Below, piece after piece: positions 17,201 through 26,657 of a stretch of 64,000 nucleotides of DNA. Origin of the DNA: Flavobacterium inviolabile (GTDB lineage: Bacteria > Bacteroidota > Bacteroidia > Flavobacteriales > Flavobacteriaceae); the NCBI RefSeq assembly GCF_013389455.1, contig NZ_CP058278.1, forward strand, positions 1,054,001 to 1,118,000, given 5' to 3'. Position 1 is the first letter of the stretch, and the number at the start of each line of letters is the position of its first letter. A program made the position numbers and the translations under genes. Under the pieces are notes generated by a model that searched no databases, had not been told where the DNA came from, and saw nothing but the letters and a program-made list of their open reading frames with translations.

Positions 17201-20200
17201 TGTTTTCGTAATTTTTCCGGAGGCATCAACAGCAACATTTTGTGAGCTGGTCAATTGTGGTTTGGTGATTACTTCATTTGCATTAACATAAGGAATATTA
17301 TATTTTACAACTTTCAGATCGTAGATTTTAGTCTGGCTTCTATACAGGGCAAAGTCAACCAGCATAGGTTGTCCTGGCTGGGACTCGACAACTTCTCGCA
17401 CCAATGTATTATTTTTAAAGTATCTGATTTTTCCACTTCGTCTTTCTACTCGTAACAGGTCACCTATCGCAAAAAGATCGTTTCCAGTGGGTAATGTATA
17501 TCGTACGGAATTTTCATAGGCATACAAAATATTGGAACCGAAAGTATAGAATGCATAATTGATGGTGTTATAATGAACGTTAGGATCGGAATATGATAAA
17601 CCTAGCATCACATATTCATTAGAAGCCAAAGGTCCTTTTATAGTTCTTTCCACATAACCATCTCCGGTTAAAAGATATGGTGTAGAACCACCCACATTAC
17701 CCCAACTATCTCCGGCTACTGTTCGGGTTATTGTACCATCGGCTTCTATGTTAATATTGGACATTACATTTAATGGCGGACGGACAATCGTTTTATTATG
17801 GTCGATATAGGTTCCCTGACCCATAATTTCTACCTGACCGATTAAAGTGGAAGCCGGCGGCGTAGCTGTCTGGCTTATTTTAAACTTGCTGGTTAATGCT
17901 ACAGTATCAACGTTTGAATTTACCGTTGTTAAATATGGCTCATTCCAGGTCGCATTAGTAGACGGGGTAACATTTAAGGAATATATTTTTAAATCGGAAA
18001 CACTCAGCGGTACACTCGGAGCACTTGCTGCGGCTGCATTGCCTGCCTGAGCAGCATGTGCCAGCGGCCCGATAATTTCCGGTTTTTTGTATTTATACAA
18101 TTGAACCATTTTGTCTTCCAGACCCAATCGGCTGCTGCCAAAAATATGATGTTCTTTAATGTAATAATTTTTACTTATTCCATTTCTGTTTGAAAGGGTC
18201 GAATACCTGTAAACGGCAAGGACATTCCCCTGAGCGTCTCTGGAATAATAATCGGAGTTGGTAAGCGGATCTCCAAATGAGGATTCAACAACGTTTTTTG
18301 AAATTCGATTTCCTAAACCGTCATATTCAAAATAGATTACCGTCTCGGCTCCGTTTTTATTTTTTGTTATCCTTTGCACTTTACCATCAACCCGCCAGTT
18401 TATTTTTAAACCTTCTGTTTTGTCTGCTACTAACTGACCGATCTCATCGTAAATATAATTATGCGTATTCAGGTTGTTGATGTTATAAACAATTCCGATT
18501 TCAGCCAATTGCCGAACCTGGTCTTCCAGGTCATTCGGACTTAAATTGCTATCCTGAACCTTATCCTTAACCAGGCGTAATTTGTTATTTCCCGGTAAAT
18601 AGTCATAGGATAAATCATCCATCTTCTGAAAAGCACCATTCTGGTCTGGAGCGGTTCTGGAAAGTGTTTTTAGGTTTCCGTTCCGATCGTAAGTATATCG
18701 AGAGGTGTAACTCTCGTTTTTAACATCGGCCGCACCTGTAGCGTTAGGCGTAATGGCAACAGAGGTCATACCGGTAATACGGTTTAACTGGTCATAGGTG
18801 TAATTGTTTTTCTGAACATCCAGTAAGGCCTCTCTGTTGGTGCGAATAGCCGTTGTCATCTGTTTGATGTTACCATTGTACAGATTTCTGCCACTTGCGG
18901 CAATACCATTGTCCCGACTAAACATCAGCGGTTTGAATTGTGCGTCTCCGTTATCTTCCGTTGCTATGGCTTTATAATCACCGTCAAAATAAGTAAGGGA
19001 ATAACCAAAGGCATCTTTGTTGCTGTCTTTTTTTGAAGCCGTTCCGTCAAGCCCCATATCGTTTTCCGGAGCCGCCAGATTCTCACCGTTTACGGCTTTA
19101 AGCCATCCTTGTAACGTATAGGCATAGTCGATACCCTGAACTTTTTTATCACCCAGTTCAACACGTGCCAACGGACCATGGGCATAATATTTATAGTTTG
19201 CATCATTCTCCCAGACAATACCATCAGGAGATGTTTTTACGGCTACAATACGATTGTCTGCATCATATTCATATTGATGAATAAACTGATCGGCTCTTCC
19301 GGGCTGAAGCGTAACCGAGTTCACATTACCACTTATTAGGTCATAATCATATACCACTCGTTTAATATGCAGTTCACAATCATTTTTAAGCCCTAAAGCA
19401 GCATCCGCCATGACGTTCGGATCACAATAATAATCTTTTAATGTTGGTATGTATGTCAGGGTCTCTTTTACATTACCGTGTATGTCATAATTATAAACGA
19501 TGGCATTTATAAAATCAAGCTCTTCACCCTGAATGTATTCGTCATAGGCAAATATACCGGTTACGCGATTCCTGCTCGCTTGCGGATTATAATTGGAATA
19601 GAAGAAATCGGAGGCCAACCTTGACTCCGGATACAGTTCAAGCTGAGGGTCTTCACCATAAACGGTTCGGGTTACTTCCACTTTCATAAGTCCTTCTTCC
19701 GGGAAACCATTGACAATCTGATTTGTAACATTGCCTCCGGTAAGATAGGAACGCACCAGCCTTCCTTCATCTGAGATAAAAAAATGAGTGCCATATTGAT
19801 TTGGCTGACCAGATATAACGATTTGCCCAACTTCGATAATGCGACCTAAATTATCATAAACCGTATAGCTCATTCTCTTAATACTAGACTCAAGAACATA
19901 TTGTTTAGCATTTTGTGAAGCGATTATTCTTCCTAACGCATCATAAGCAAAACGGGTTTCCCCACCATCCGGTGTTTTTTGCCATACCAGTTGGTTCAGT
20001 GTATTATAACGGTATTGTGTTTTAAAAGTGTGTTGTGGCTGTAACGCTGTATTTTCAACATTAGGTGCCAACGGATCAAAGTTATTTTTAAAAGTATTGA
20101 TCGCCGTGTTTTTGGTGTTAATCTCGTCCGGTGTAAAACGTTTTACGCCTTCCGGAGCTACCGTTTGTGTTAAATTCCCGGCCTGATCGTAATAATATAG

Positions 20201-23200
20201 TGTATATTGATATTCTTTATCGAAATAATTTACCTTGAATGTTTCTTTAACTGTTGCCATTGCAGCAGCTGTATATTCCTTAATGAATTTTTTTCGTAAG
20301 GATTCTAAATAATTGTCATAGGCCTCCTGCTGATAGGTTTCGTTCAGGTTTTTAATTAAATGTACGCAGGTGCTTTCGTTATCGGCAGGTAATTCCGGCG
20401 AGTATGTGCCTAATGAAGCCGGAGGGCATATCTCCGGATGTGCATCTTTATATAGGGTGTTTACCCAGTTGTTCCAGTTTAAACGATCCGGATTGCCGGC
20501 ATTAGCTGTATAGTATCCCTTATAGGCATCGATAACACTGTTGATCTGATTAAACCCGTAATGCAAATAGGTATTTCCAAATTCGGCAATGGTTCTGAAA
20601 TTAAAATCGTAAGACGATGTGATCGCTAACTGATTGCAGTAATATTTATAGCTGTCAACAATATATTGAAGATTGTTTGCACAGAAATTGTCAAACTGAT
20701 TGGCTTGAACATCATAATCGCTGAAACGCGGACCATTATTAGGACCTCCATGAAGTATAAAGTTTAAGAAATCGGCTTTTTTTGCATCACAGGCAACAGG
20801 AACTACCGTTTGCGGAATACATACGGTACATTGACTGTCTGTATAATTAAGATTTGGTTTTGCCCGCGCGGTTACAGACTGAACAGATCCCGATGCATTC
20901 GGATAATGAAACGTAAAAATATCTATTGAACCGTTACTTGTAATCGTTACATTACTAAACGGATAGGTGCTCAAAGTAGAAAGATTTACAGTTTGATCCA
21001 ATGAGAATATAGGTTCTCCTCCCCGGCTCATACCATAACCATATTGACCGCTGCCCCATGTTGTCTGAATCGGAGAATTGACAGGCTCATTAAAGAATGT
21101 AGCCAGATAGGAATTTTTATAGGAGGATACGTTGTCAAGATTTACCGGAGTTGTACTTTGTAATTGACCTGTTTGTTTTAACTGGTTAATAAAAGCTACA
21201 AAAGCCTGACGGAACTGATATCTCTTCATACAGCTGTTTCCGTTTTCGGATGTTCCGGCGTTAGGATCCAGTACCTGACCAATTTGATTATTATGATCCG
21301 TACTGCATTCCCCAATCGGTGCACAGGTCGTTCCGTAAAGAACTACTTCTTTTTCGGTTCCGTTAACTAAAATTACTGCCACTGCTTTGTAAGCGAAAAC
21401 CTGATTCGCCGGCATGGAAGCTGCACTGTCATAATAACACTGCTTGATATTTTTAATTTTCCACGTGGTGTTATAATTCGCCCACGTATATTCGGAAGAA
21501 TCAACCTTAATTGTGGTGCCACAAAACGGTTGCGACGGACTGCTGTTAAAGTTTATCGTAAGCGTATTGTTTGCCGTAGCCGAGCTGATGTTCAGCGAAT
21601 TTAACGGCACAATTGCCGATCCCAGGGCTTTGATTAAATCGGCTGTTACATATTGTCCTGTAAAAGGTCGGCTGGACAATGCTGTAATGTTTTGCCCGGT
21701 AAATGATGCGTCTTTAAAGAATCCGCTTATAAAATATTCAAAATCAAAAAGCAACGGACAATTACCGGTTTGGGTATAATATTCGTAGTCGTTTTGTGCC
21801 TGTAACTGATCCAGAGCCGTTTGCGGATCAACACCGGAATCATAACCAAAATCAACCGGGATAAAGCGCTTTGTTTTTTCTTTGTATAAGATGCCGCTGG
21901 TGCTGGCACAAAGTGACGGTACCGAAATACTATAGATATAATTGAATAAACTGGCTTTTTGCGAGAAGTTATCCGTTAATACATTTGTAACCGAATAATC
22001 CAATACGCCACCGATACAACCATTATACGATCCTTTTTCGATCGCATAAATATTGCTGAAAACGTGTTTTATCTTCGATTTTAAACCAATATAAAGGCTT
22101 CGGTACGTTTTCCAGAAGACGTCTTTTTGTTCGGTTGTTAAAGACGAAACAGCCGTTGGGAGATTGCACTGTACCAGTGGATTACAGTAAGCGGCCTGTA
22201 AAGCGGCCTGATATAATTTCAGTACGGTTGTACCGTCTGATAAATAATCGGAATTGATGGCTTCCTGCATAATACCGGTTCGGTAACCAAACAGTGCGGC
22301 ACTTTCAAAAGCTGCCGGCAGTTGCTGGAAGTAGGGGTCATTAGTATAAATTCCGGTATGTGCGGAAAGATTATTCCCAATTAAGCCTTTACTTACGGCA
22401 TCGTTAAGTGTTTTTACATTTTGCAGGTAACTGTCATATCCATCTGAATTGACTGCAATTATTGTACTGGTACCCTGAACATTTTTAGTAAGTTTACAAA
22501 CTTCTTTATTGTACTCTAAATAAGGATATTCCGGGTGATAAATAAGTAATGATTTCGCCCAGCTGAGATCCCAGGCCTCAACAAAGTCAGCATAGTTAAC
22601 TAATTGTTGCGGTTTTACTTTACGACGTAATGTACCGTCCACCGTCTCTGTAAGAACTAAGCCTGTAACAGCAGGTGTATAGGTTCCGTCTCCGTTTGGT
22701 ATTACGATTACGTAGGCATCATTACCGTCGATGTCTTTATAAGAAAGACTTGAATTTTTCCAGTTATTACCGGTTACCGCTCCGTTTCGGTATAATTTCC
22801 CCTGTTGATTGAAAACACTTAACTCGAAATCCGGATTGGCTACTTCTTGTCCATTTGCATTCAGCATTGTGCTTTTAGTAATTCCATACTGTCCAAAAGG
22901 ACTCACATCGCCCAATAAGGTTTGCTCATTAACCGTACAACTGGAATCAAAATACACTTCAGCCGGACATAGTTGGTCGCACTCCTGTTTTAACAATTGC
23001 CATTCTCTAAAAAAGCGATTGGCGAGTCCGTTAGCCTGAGTTTGGTCAATACTGGTATTGCCGGATATCGTTACGGATATCGGAGCCGTAAGATTGGTTG
23101 GTAAACTAAATGTGGCCGCAGGAACACTGTAATAGGTACTCAATGAATTTATAATATAGTTTGACGGGGTACCAATGGCAGCCGTACAACTTGTACAGGT

Positions 23201-25396
23201 CATATTACACATATCCAATGAGATATTCGGAGAGAACTGGTTTGGATTTACATAACAGGAATTATTGGGATTCCTAAGCTTACTGATATAATCCGTGGCA
23301 TATTCATTGAGTTGTTCAGCATTGACTTTAAGCTCCTTTAAAAGCGTATAGGAACCGGAATTCAAAGCCATGAAAAAAGTACTTGGATTCGACTGGTAGG
23401 GGAAAGGATTTGATGCGCTTCCCAATTTAATTTTTTCAACAGCGATCTTGTCTTCCTGACATTGGTCTTTCAGATTGATTTTTAAATCATAAACAAAAGG
23501 ATAGACCGGTCTGTTACAATTTTCCGGACTGGCCGGCGTAAATTGCTGTGTTTGATTTACCGTATAATCAAATTCATGTGCAATCCTATTGCCTCCAACA
23601 GCCAGTTGTTTTGAAACGACTAATTTATCGTTGTTTACCGGGAAATTACCGGTAGATTCCAGTCGGTTGATACCCAACAAGTCAACTTCCATCATGCCAT
23701 GCATCGGGTTGTCGTTTCCGGCATCTTCAAGCTTATCCAGATTGTCTTTTGGATCATCTGATAAGGCTGTTGCAATCGTTCTTCCCTGCGGATCGATATA
23801 ACTAACCGATACCTGTCTGTTAGGATCGATTACAATGTTTTTTTTGTAATGCGAGACATCGCCTACACTATAACCAAACAGGCGATTGATTTCTTTATCT
23901 GTAGGTGTAGTGTATAAATACTGCATTTCATGCCCGGATCCTAATTGATGGTTATAGCCTACCCCGCCTTTTCGGGCAATACGACCAGTATTGTCAGGCG
24001 TGTATTCTATTTGGGAAAAAGGGTGATTTTGCGCATCCGGTACATATTCCTGATGAATACTGTTCGGGAAATCGGAAAGGCTCTTGCTTGAATAATATCT
24101 GGCCGCACCAAATCCGGAATCCATTTTATTGACCTGCACATTGCATATCGTATCTGAGGTAGAATCAAAATCAAAGTCCTTATAGGAATAAGACGTATCG
24201 GATTGATTTTTATTATGATTTTTAAAATAGCGAATACTATTCTCATTTACCGGAGTAGGTAAAACTTCAACAGCAGGTCTGCCCTGTGCATCATAAATTA
24301 CTTCCCCTACAATGGCATTTTTGTCGGTATTGATTTTTGTTACCGTTTGTCTGTTACGCAACGAGCCGTCAAAATAACTGATCACTTCTTTCTTTTTGCC
24401 ATTCTCGGCATAACTAACCTGTAATTGCCAGTTTTTGTTTTTTTCGTGTTCAGACAGCTGGGCAATATGCGGCCAGTCGGAAACCTTGGTTTTTGAAGCC
24501 GTTCCCGAACTCCATTTACCATAGTATTTTCCTCTGAAAAGCTCCGGATATAAACCCACAGCCCTTACTCTGTAAATAAGATAGCCTTTGGCATAAAGCA
24601 ATGGAATTTCGTAGGATTTGGATTTGGTTAGAATACGGGTATTGTTCAATTCAAAATCACGATCGCTAAAATTGATTGCATTCGCGGCTAAGTTATCAGT
24701 AGCACCGGTATCGGAATAGGAATCTACCCACGTCCATTCCAATTCATATTCGAGAGCACCGGTCAGTTTTTGCCATTCTATTTTAATAGAACCCGGTACC
24801 ATGGTTCCTGTAGCGGAATCCAACAGGTTCGTTATCGTTGAGACCGGATTCGGTAACTGATCGGAAACCGTATAATATCGTTTTACTTTTAATCCTAAAT
24901 CCAGGAAAATGTTTTCAGGAATATAATTAGAGGTTGTATTGTTAACAAGGTTTTTATATACAACAGACCCCGGAATCAAACTGATCTTCATTCCGTATCT
25001 ATTCTTAACCTGTAAAAAGCTTACATCAGTAAACAGGGTATTGGTCGTGGCTGCCGAATGCGGATTATACGAAAGCGACAATACCTCTTCTCTCGGTGTA
25101 ACCGTAGTGTCAACGGTACCGTCAGCTAACAATGGCGTAACTAAAAAAGTAGCCTTGAACTCATACCAGATATAGGGCGGCAAAGTATTGTCAACCCGCA
25201 AGCGTGCATAGCAATAAGGATCCTTATTATGCTGGTTGGCCCAACCGGCTTCGGGGTCTGATACCGAAGTCTGCTGGCTAAAACCATTTAGTTGAATCGG
25301 AGCAATGGGATATTCCTTTTCATCTATTTGTGCCGTAACAAAAACGGATGAAAAAAGGGTAATTATAATCAATAACCTGCCTAATACTGTATTCAT
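14219..25396 (-). CDS. Giant RHS-repeat polymorphic toxin, 3725 residues
   Basis: N-terminal signal peptide (start MNTVLGRLLIIITLF, cleavage near VTAQ). A long N-terminal region precedes YD/RHS repeats (about residues 1780-2390, e.g. YEYDADNRIVAV). Then come three related modules of about 165 residues (2530-3060), a DxDGDG calcium-binding-like stretch (3235-3305, similar to thrombospondin type 3 repeats), and the RHS core (DYYPFGM, HDPRVGRFFAVDPL, YSFSGNKPI; about 3380-3452). The last 265 residues are a variable tip containing GLEHILRRHS and a Lys-rich beta end, which resembles small ribonuclease-fold toxin domains; this is a guess. RHS proteins encapsulate and release such tips. It is the fifth gene of a minus-strand cluster, 4 nt after the LolA-like gene, and is followed by a candidate immunity gene. 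Confidence 0.9.
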   Translation of the reverse strand: MNTVLGRLLIIITLFSSVFVTAQIDEKEYPIAPIQLNGFSQQTSVSDPEAGWANQHNKDPYCYARLRVDNTLPPYIWYEFKATFLVTPLLADGTVDTTVTPREEVLSLSYNPHSAATTNTLFTDVSFLQVKNRYGMKISLIPGSVVYKNLVNNTTSNYIPENIFLDLGLKVKRYYTVSDQLPNPVSTITNLLDSATGTMVPGSIKIEWQKLTGALEYELEWTWVDSYSDTGATDNLAANAINFSDRDFELNNTRILTKSKSYEIPLLYAKGYLIYRVRAVGLYPELFRGKYYGKWSSGTASKTKVSDWPHIAQLSEHEKNKNWQLQVSYAENGKKKEVISYFDGSLRNRQTVTKINTDKNAIVGEVIYDAQGRPAVEVLPTPVNENSIRYFKNHNKNQSDTSYSYKDFDFDSTSDTICNVQVNKMDSGFGAARYYSSKSLSDFPNSIHQEYVPDAQNHPFSQIEYTPDNTGRIARKGGVGYNHQLGSGHEMQYLYTTPTDKEINRLFGYSVGDVSHYKKNIVIDPNRQVSVSYIDPQGRTIATALSDDPKDNLDKLEDAGNDNPMHGMMEVDLLGINRLESTGNFPVNNDKLVVSKQLAVGGNRIAHEFDYTVNQTQQFTPASPENCNRPVYPFVYDLKINLKDQCQEDKIAVEKIKLGSASNPFPYQSNPSTFFMALNSGSYTLLKELKVNAEQLNEYATDYISKLRNPNNSCYVNPNQFSPNISLDMCNMTCTSCTAAIGTPSNYIINSLSTYYSVPAATFSLPTNLTAPISVTISGNTSIDQTQANGLANRFFREWQLLKQECDQLCPAEVYFDSSCTVNEQTLLGDVSPFGQYGITKSTMLNANGQEVANPDFELSVFNQQGKLYRNGAVTGNNWKNSSLSYKDIDGNDAYVIVIPNGDGTYTPAVTGLVLTETVDGTLRRKVKPQQLVNYADFVEAWDLSWAKSLLIYHPEYPYLEYNKEVCKLTKNVQGTSTIIAVNSDGYDSYLQNVKTLNDAVSKGLIGNNLSAHTGIYTNDPYFQQLPAAFESAALFGYRTGIMQEAINSDYLSDGTTVLKLYQAALQAAYCNPLVQCNLPTAVSSLTTEQKDVFWKTYRSLYIGLKSKIKHVFSNIYAIEKGSYNGCIGGVLDYSVTNVLTDNFSQKASLFNYIYSISVPSLCASTSGILYKEKTKRFIPVDFGYDSGVDPQTALDQLQAQNDYEYYTQTGNCPLLFDFEYFISGFFKDASFTGQNITALSSRPFTGQYVTADLIKALGSAIVPLNSLNISSATANNTLTINFNSSPSQPFCGTTIKVDSSEYTWANYNTTWKIKNIKQCYYDSAASMPANQVFAYKAVAVILVNGTEKEVVLYGTTCAPIGECSTDHNNQIGQVLDPNAGTSENGNSCMKRYQFRQAFVAFINQLKQTGQLQSTTPVNLDNVSSYKNSYLATFFNEPVNSPIQTTWGSGQYGYGMSRGGEPIFSLDQTVNLSTLSTYPFSNVTITSNGSIDIFTFHYPNASGSVQSVTARAKPNLNYTDSQCTVCIPQTVVPVACDAKKADFLNFILHGGPNNGPRFSDYDVQANQFDNFCANNLQYIVDSYKYYCNQLAITSSYDFNFRTIAEFGNTYLHYGFNQINSVIDAYKGYYTANAGNPDRLNWNNWVNTLYKDAHPEICPPASLGTYSPELPADNESTCVHLIKNLNETYQQEAYDNYLESLRKKFIKEYTAAAMATVKETFKVNYFDKEYQYTLYYYDQAGNLTQTVAPEGVKRFTPDEINTKNTAINTFKNNFDPLAPNVENTALQPQHTFKTQYRYNTLNQLVWQKTPDGGETRFAYDALGRIIASQNAKQYVLESSIKRMSYTVYDNLGRIIEVGQIVISGQPNQYGTHFFISDEGRLVRSYLTGGNVTNQIVNGFPEEGLMKVEVTRTVYGEDPQLELYPESRLASDFFYSNYNPQASRNRVTGIFAYDEYIQGEELDFINAIVYNYDIHGNVKETLTYIPTLKDYYCDPNVMADAALGLKNDCELHIKRVVYDYDLISGNVNSVTLQPGRADQFIHQYEYDADNRIVAVKTSPDGIVWENDANYKYYAHGPLARVELGDKKVQGIDYAYTLQGWLKAVNGENLAAPENDMGLDGTASKKDSNKDAFGYSLTYFDGDYKAIATEDNGDAQFKPLMFSRDNGIAASGRNLYNGNIKQMTTAIRTNREALLDVQKNNYTYDQLNRITGMTSVAITPNATGAADVKNESYTSRYTYDRNGNLKTLSRTAPDQNGAFQKMDDLSYDYLPGNNKLRLVKDKVQDSNLSPNDLEDQVRQLAEIGIVYNINNLNTHNYIYDEIGQLVADKTEGLKINWRVDGKVQRITKNKNGAETVIYFEYDGLGNRISKNVVESSFGDPLTNSDYYSRDAQGNVLAVYRYSTLSNRNGISKNYYIKEHHIFGSSRLGLEDKMVQLYKYKKPEIIGPLAHAAQAGNAAAASAPSVPLSVSDLKIYSLNVTPSTNATWNEPYLTTVNSNVDTVALTSKFKISQTATPPASTLIGQVEIMGQGTYIDHNKTIVRPPLNVMSNINIEADGTITRTVAGDSWGNVGGSTPYLLTGDGYVERTIKGPLASNEYVMLGLSYSDPNVHYNTINYAFYTFGSNILYAYENSVRYTLPTGNDLFAIGDLLRVERRSGKIRYFKNNTLVREVVESQPGQPMLVDFALYRSQTKIYDLKVVKYNIPYVNANEVITKPQLTSSQNVAVDASGKITKTSMTDWNSGGETAKLLVGNGYVERIIGGTLESNYYVMLGLSYQPNPNVADHSNINYAMYSYMDGRVMAYENGVNQPLTASFPAGANYYKIGDVLRVERINGKIKYSINGILLHILNESAANAGQPMLVDFSILKQNSSIYNLKVVNYDAVPQPENYYTITKPPLTASLNIAVDANGTITKANPQVWDSGAETAKLLVANGYVERTIGGTLDSNYRVMLGLSYQPNPDVVGYSSNYALFSYLDGRILAYENGVLQQLSASFPEGTNMFKVGDVLRIERLNGKIKFYNNGILLHTLNEPAANAGQPMLVAFIMPDPKATIYNLKIVNYVMPQQVTEGNIKTGIQLFADYQNGTFKPKAIVTKEVFANGITTKKQYTIANLSGSTVTAAEMKEKGMQVSFEGKITPVLGSDSIEGGMAVNGSQNTAFNRNAVTSTSATALTAPVSKLGAGTFDICSVNYSFGSPVNTLTREFDFNNNVGAGLNNPPVSASGNITMTVSPAAVRVLGPCLTDTDGDGLYDIFEDVNNDNNLTNDDTDGDGIPNYLDLDDDGDGYATWEAIEGADPNGDHNPSDAIDSDGDGIPDYLDKTNGNYPVAGLIAYKKYVNLVGDKRYELANHLGNVLVVINDKKIPEFNILDTPDSGLKAFNADVLTYSDYYPFGMIIDARHRSKTDYRYGFQGQEMDNEIKGEGNSLNYTFRMHDPRVGRFFAVDPLTHKYPHYTPYSFSGNKPIQFVELEGKEESVPNYLDINFAEMTVATFMEVKHSVNNLVLNGLLRSSPTGIVSPFGKKEYWNIYAEQFKDYGYAPSNPSSYVQWGYDIDPKTGYYDLKNSRAYIMPRGSNKEEFMRFLGDVATVGLMATTFKVGGMSGPMILLERDGLGESMLISTFRRAGNFGGDIKLAWGNAKKGLEHILRRHSADEFLNNPGGKGGLFPKGTSDAQIIRGIEEVYSKGKRVSNINSGVQTFEKRIKINGESANYRLVVDKAAENVISFFKITE
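15234..16469. repeat. Direct duplication, copy 1 (full-length RHS gene)
   Basis: Nearly identical to 11618-12847, differing by scattered substitutions and by 6 extra nt encoding one Thr-Asp pair. The block ends a short way inside the RHS core, next to the junction with the variable tip. Confidence 0.92.
16215..17800 (-). repeat. Three tandem ~165-residue modules within the RHS protein
   Basis: Each module runs from a ...RPPL/KPQL/KPPL element through GYVERxIxGxLxSN and VMLGLSY, GDxLRxER, GKI(R/K) and ends GQPML(V)xF then (I)YxLKxVxY. Approximate limits are 17300-17800, 16770-17275 and 16215-16730. Modules 2 and 3 are the most alike; the last is the one partly copied in the orphan RHS. The fold looks like a beta-sandwich, possibly lectin-like; binding role inferred only. 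Confidence 0.75.
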
Positions 25397-25400
25397 ATTA

Positions 25401-26087
25401 TTATAATGTTATAGCCTTGTAATTTTTTAATTTAGGGGTAACGATAAACTTTTTGTCCTTAACCGTGAAGAAATCCTGTTGTTTGATCTCCGGACATTTC
25501 GGGTTCTTTTTATAGTGTACTTCCAGTTTTGGATTTTTTATTTTGATCTTTTTATCCTTAATCATAAAATCTTTTTCACCCATAAAATAAAAATACTGTT
25601 TAACCAGACTGTAATCCGCTTTATTGATATAGATGATCAATTTATCCATCGAAACCTGGGAATACTTTCCTGATTTTAATTCACAGATATAGTACGTTTT
25701 ATCTTGTTTTAGCGAATACTCCGGAAATAGTTTCAGAAAAGATTTTAAGGCAATTGGTGAATTGTTGTTTTCCACTTTACCGATTTGTACTATTTTTTCC
25801 TGGTGATTAATCAGGATGTTGTTCGCTCCGAAACTGGCAAATTCAGTGTCTTTAATCTGCTGATAGCTTACCGCATTATTTTTATAAATAGTACCGGTAT
25901 AACTGTCAACCGGTTTTGTCGCAGTAGCGGTGTTATAAAAGTTATATTGCGATTGATAACAGTAGCTTTTCTCCGACTTATATTTCTTTTCAACTTTATC
26001 AAATACCTCTTCAACGGTATCTTTCCCTTGTGAAAAAGCAGGAAGCACCATCAGGAAAAGTAAATAGAATCGTAATGTTTTCATCAT
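25401..26087 (-). CDS. LolA-like periplasmic protein in the RHS operon
   Basis: A 228-residue protein with a clear signal peptide (MMKTLRFYLLFLMVLPAFSQ) and a mature part of alternating beta strands with YxxQYNFYNT, GTIYKN and a Lys-rich end. This layout resembles the LolA/LolB-type outer-membrane lipoprotein-sorting fold found in many Bacteroidota proteins. No catalytic residues are obvious. It lies between two RHS-operon genes, 4 nt before the giant RHS gene and 6 nt after the upstream gene, so a role as a periplasmic chaperone or carrier for RHS export is plausible but inferred. Confidence 0.6.
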   Translation of the reverse strand: MMKTLRFYLLFLMVLPAFSQGKDTVEEVFDKVEKKYKSEKSYCYQSQYNFYNTATATKPVDSYTGTIYKNNAVSYQQIKDTEFASFGANNILINHQEKIVQIGKVENNNSPIALKSFLKLFPEYSLKQDKTYYICELKSGKYSQVSMDKLIIYINKADYSLVKQYFYFMGEKDFMIKDKKIKIKNPKLEVHYKKNPKCPEIKQQDFFTVKDKKFIVTPKLKNYKAITL

Positions 26088-26093
26088 TAGGAA

Positions 26094-26645
26094 TTAATTT
26101 TTTTTAATACTGTTACTTCGGGTCTCCTGTATGGTAAAGACGCCTTTTTCCGTTTCTTTTTTCACACGAATCAAGCCGCCTTCTAAATCATATTCATAAA
26201 AGGTAGCGTAATTGTTTTCATCCAGTTCGGCCATCAAACGCTGTGTCTGTTCATCGTATACAAAACTTTTCATTGAGCCGTTGTACGGGTGGAACCGGAT
26301 ATCGTCAAAATAACATTCCGTGGCAGTATTGGAACAAACCAGTTCGATTTCCAAACCCGGAACCGTGGCCGGAATAAAGACAATTTCCACCACTCCGGCA
26401 ATAAGCTGCCAGCCATCTATAATTTCTCCAACCGGATGTAAGGTGGCCAGTAGTGGTGAAGTCGTATTGGACATGTTTATTTTAATCATGCCGGTATAGG
26501 TTAGTTGTTGTGTCGGATGGATTTCTTTTATCCATCCACTCACCACATACTTGCCCGGGGCAGGCTGGAATGAATTAGTGAAGTCGGTATACTGAGCATT
26601 TATTTTTACACTCATAAATAACACGAAGAATATAATATATCTCAT
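26094..26645 (-). CDS. Small secreted RHS-associated protein with YD-like tail
   Basis: 183 residues with a signal peptide (MRYIIFFVLFMSVKINAQ). The middle (APGKYVVSGWIKE ... CYFDDIRFHPY) looks like a carbohydrate-binding or jelly-roll beta-sandwich. The end (FVYDEQTQRLMAELDENN then YEYDLEGGLIRVKKETEKG) resembles a YD repeat, the building block of RHS shells. It follows the 2038-residue shell-like protein by 12 nt. It may complete that shell or be a small separate partner; inferred from sequence and position. Confidence 0.6.
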   Translation of the reverse strand: MRYIIFFVLFMSVKINAQYTDFTNSFQPAPGKYVVSGWIKEIHPTQQLTYTGMIKINMSNTTSPLLATLHPVGEIIDGWQLIAGVVEIVFIPATVPGLEIELVCSNTATECYFDDIRFHPYNGSMKSFVYDEQTQRLMAELDENNYATFYEYDLEGGLIRVKKETEKGVFTIQETRSNSIKKN

Positions 26646-26657
26646 AAAAATTGAATC

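Noticed and set aside
16215..17800. Repeats within the RHS gene as a CRISPR array
   Set aside because: They are about 500-nt coding modules without short direct repeats and spacers; no CRISPR array was seen anywhere in the window.
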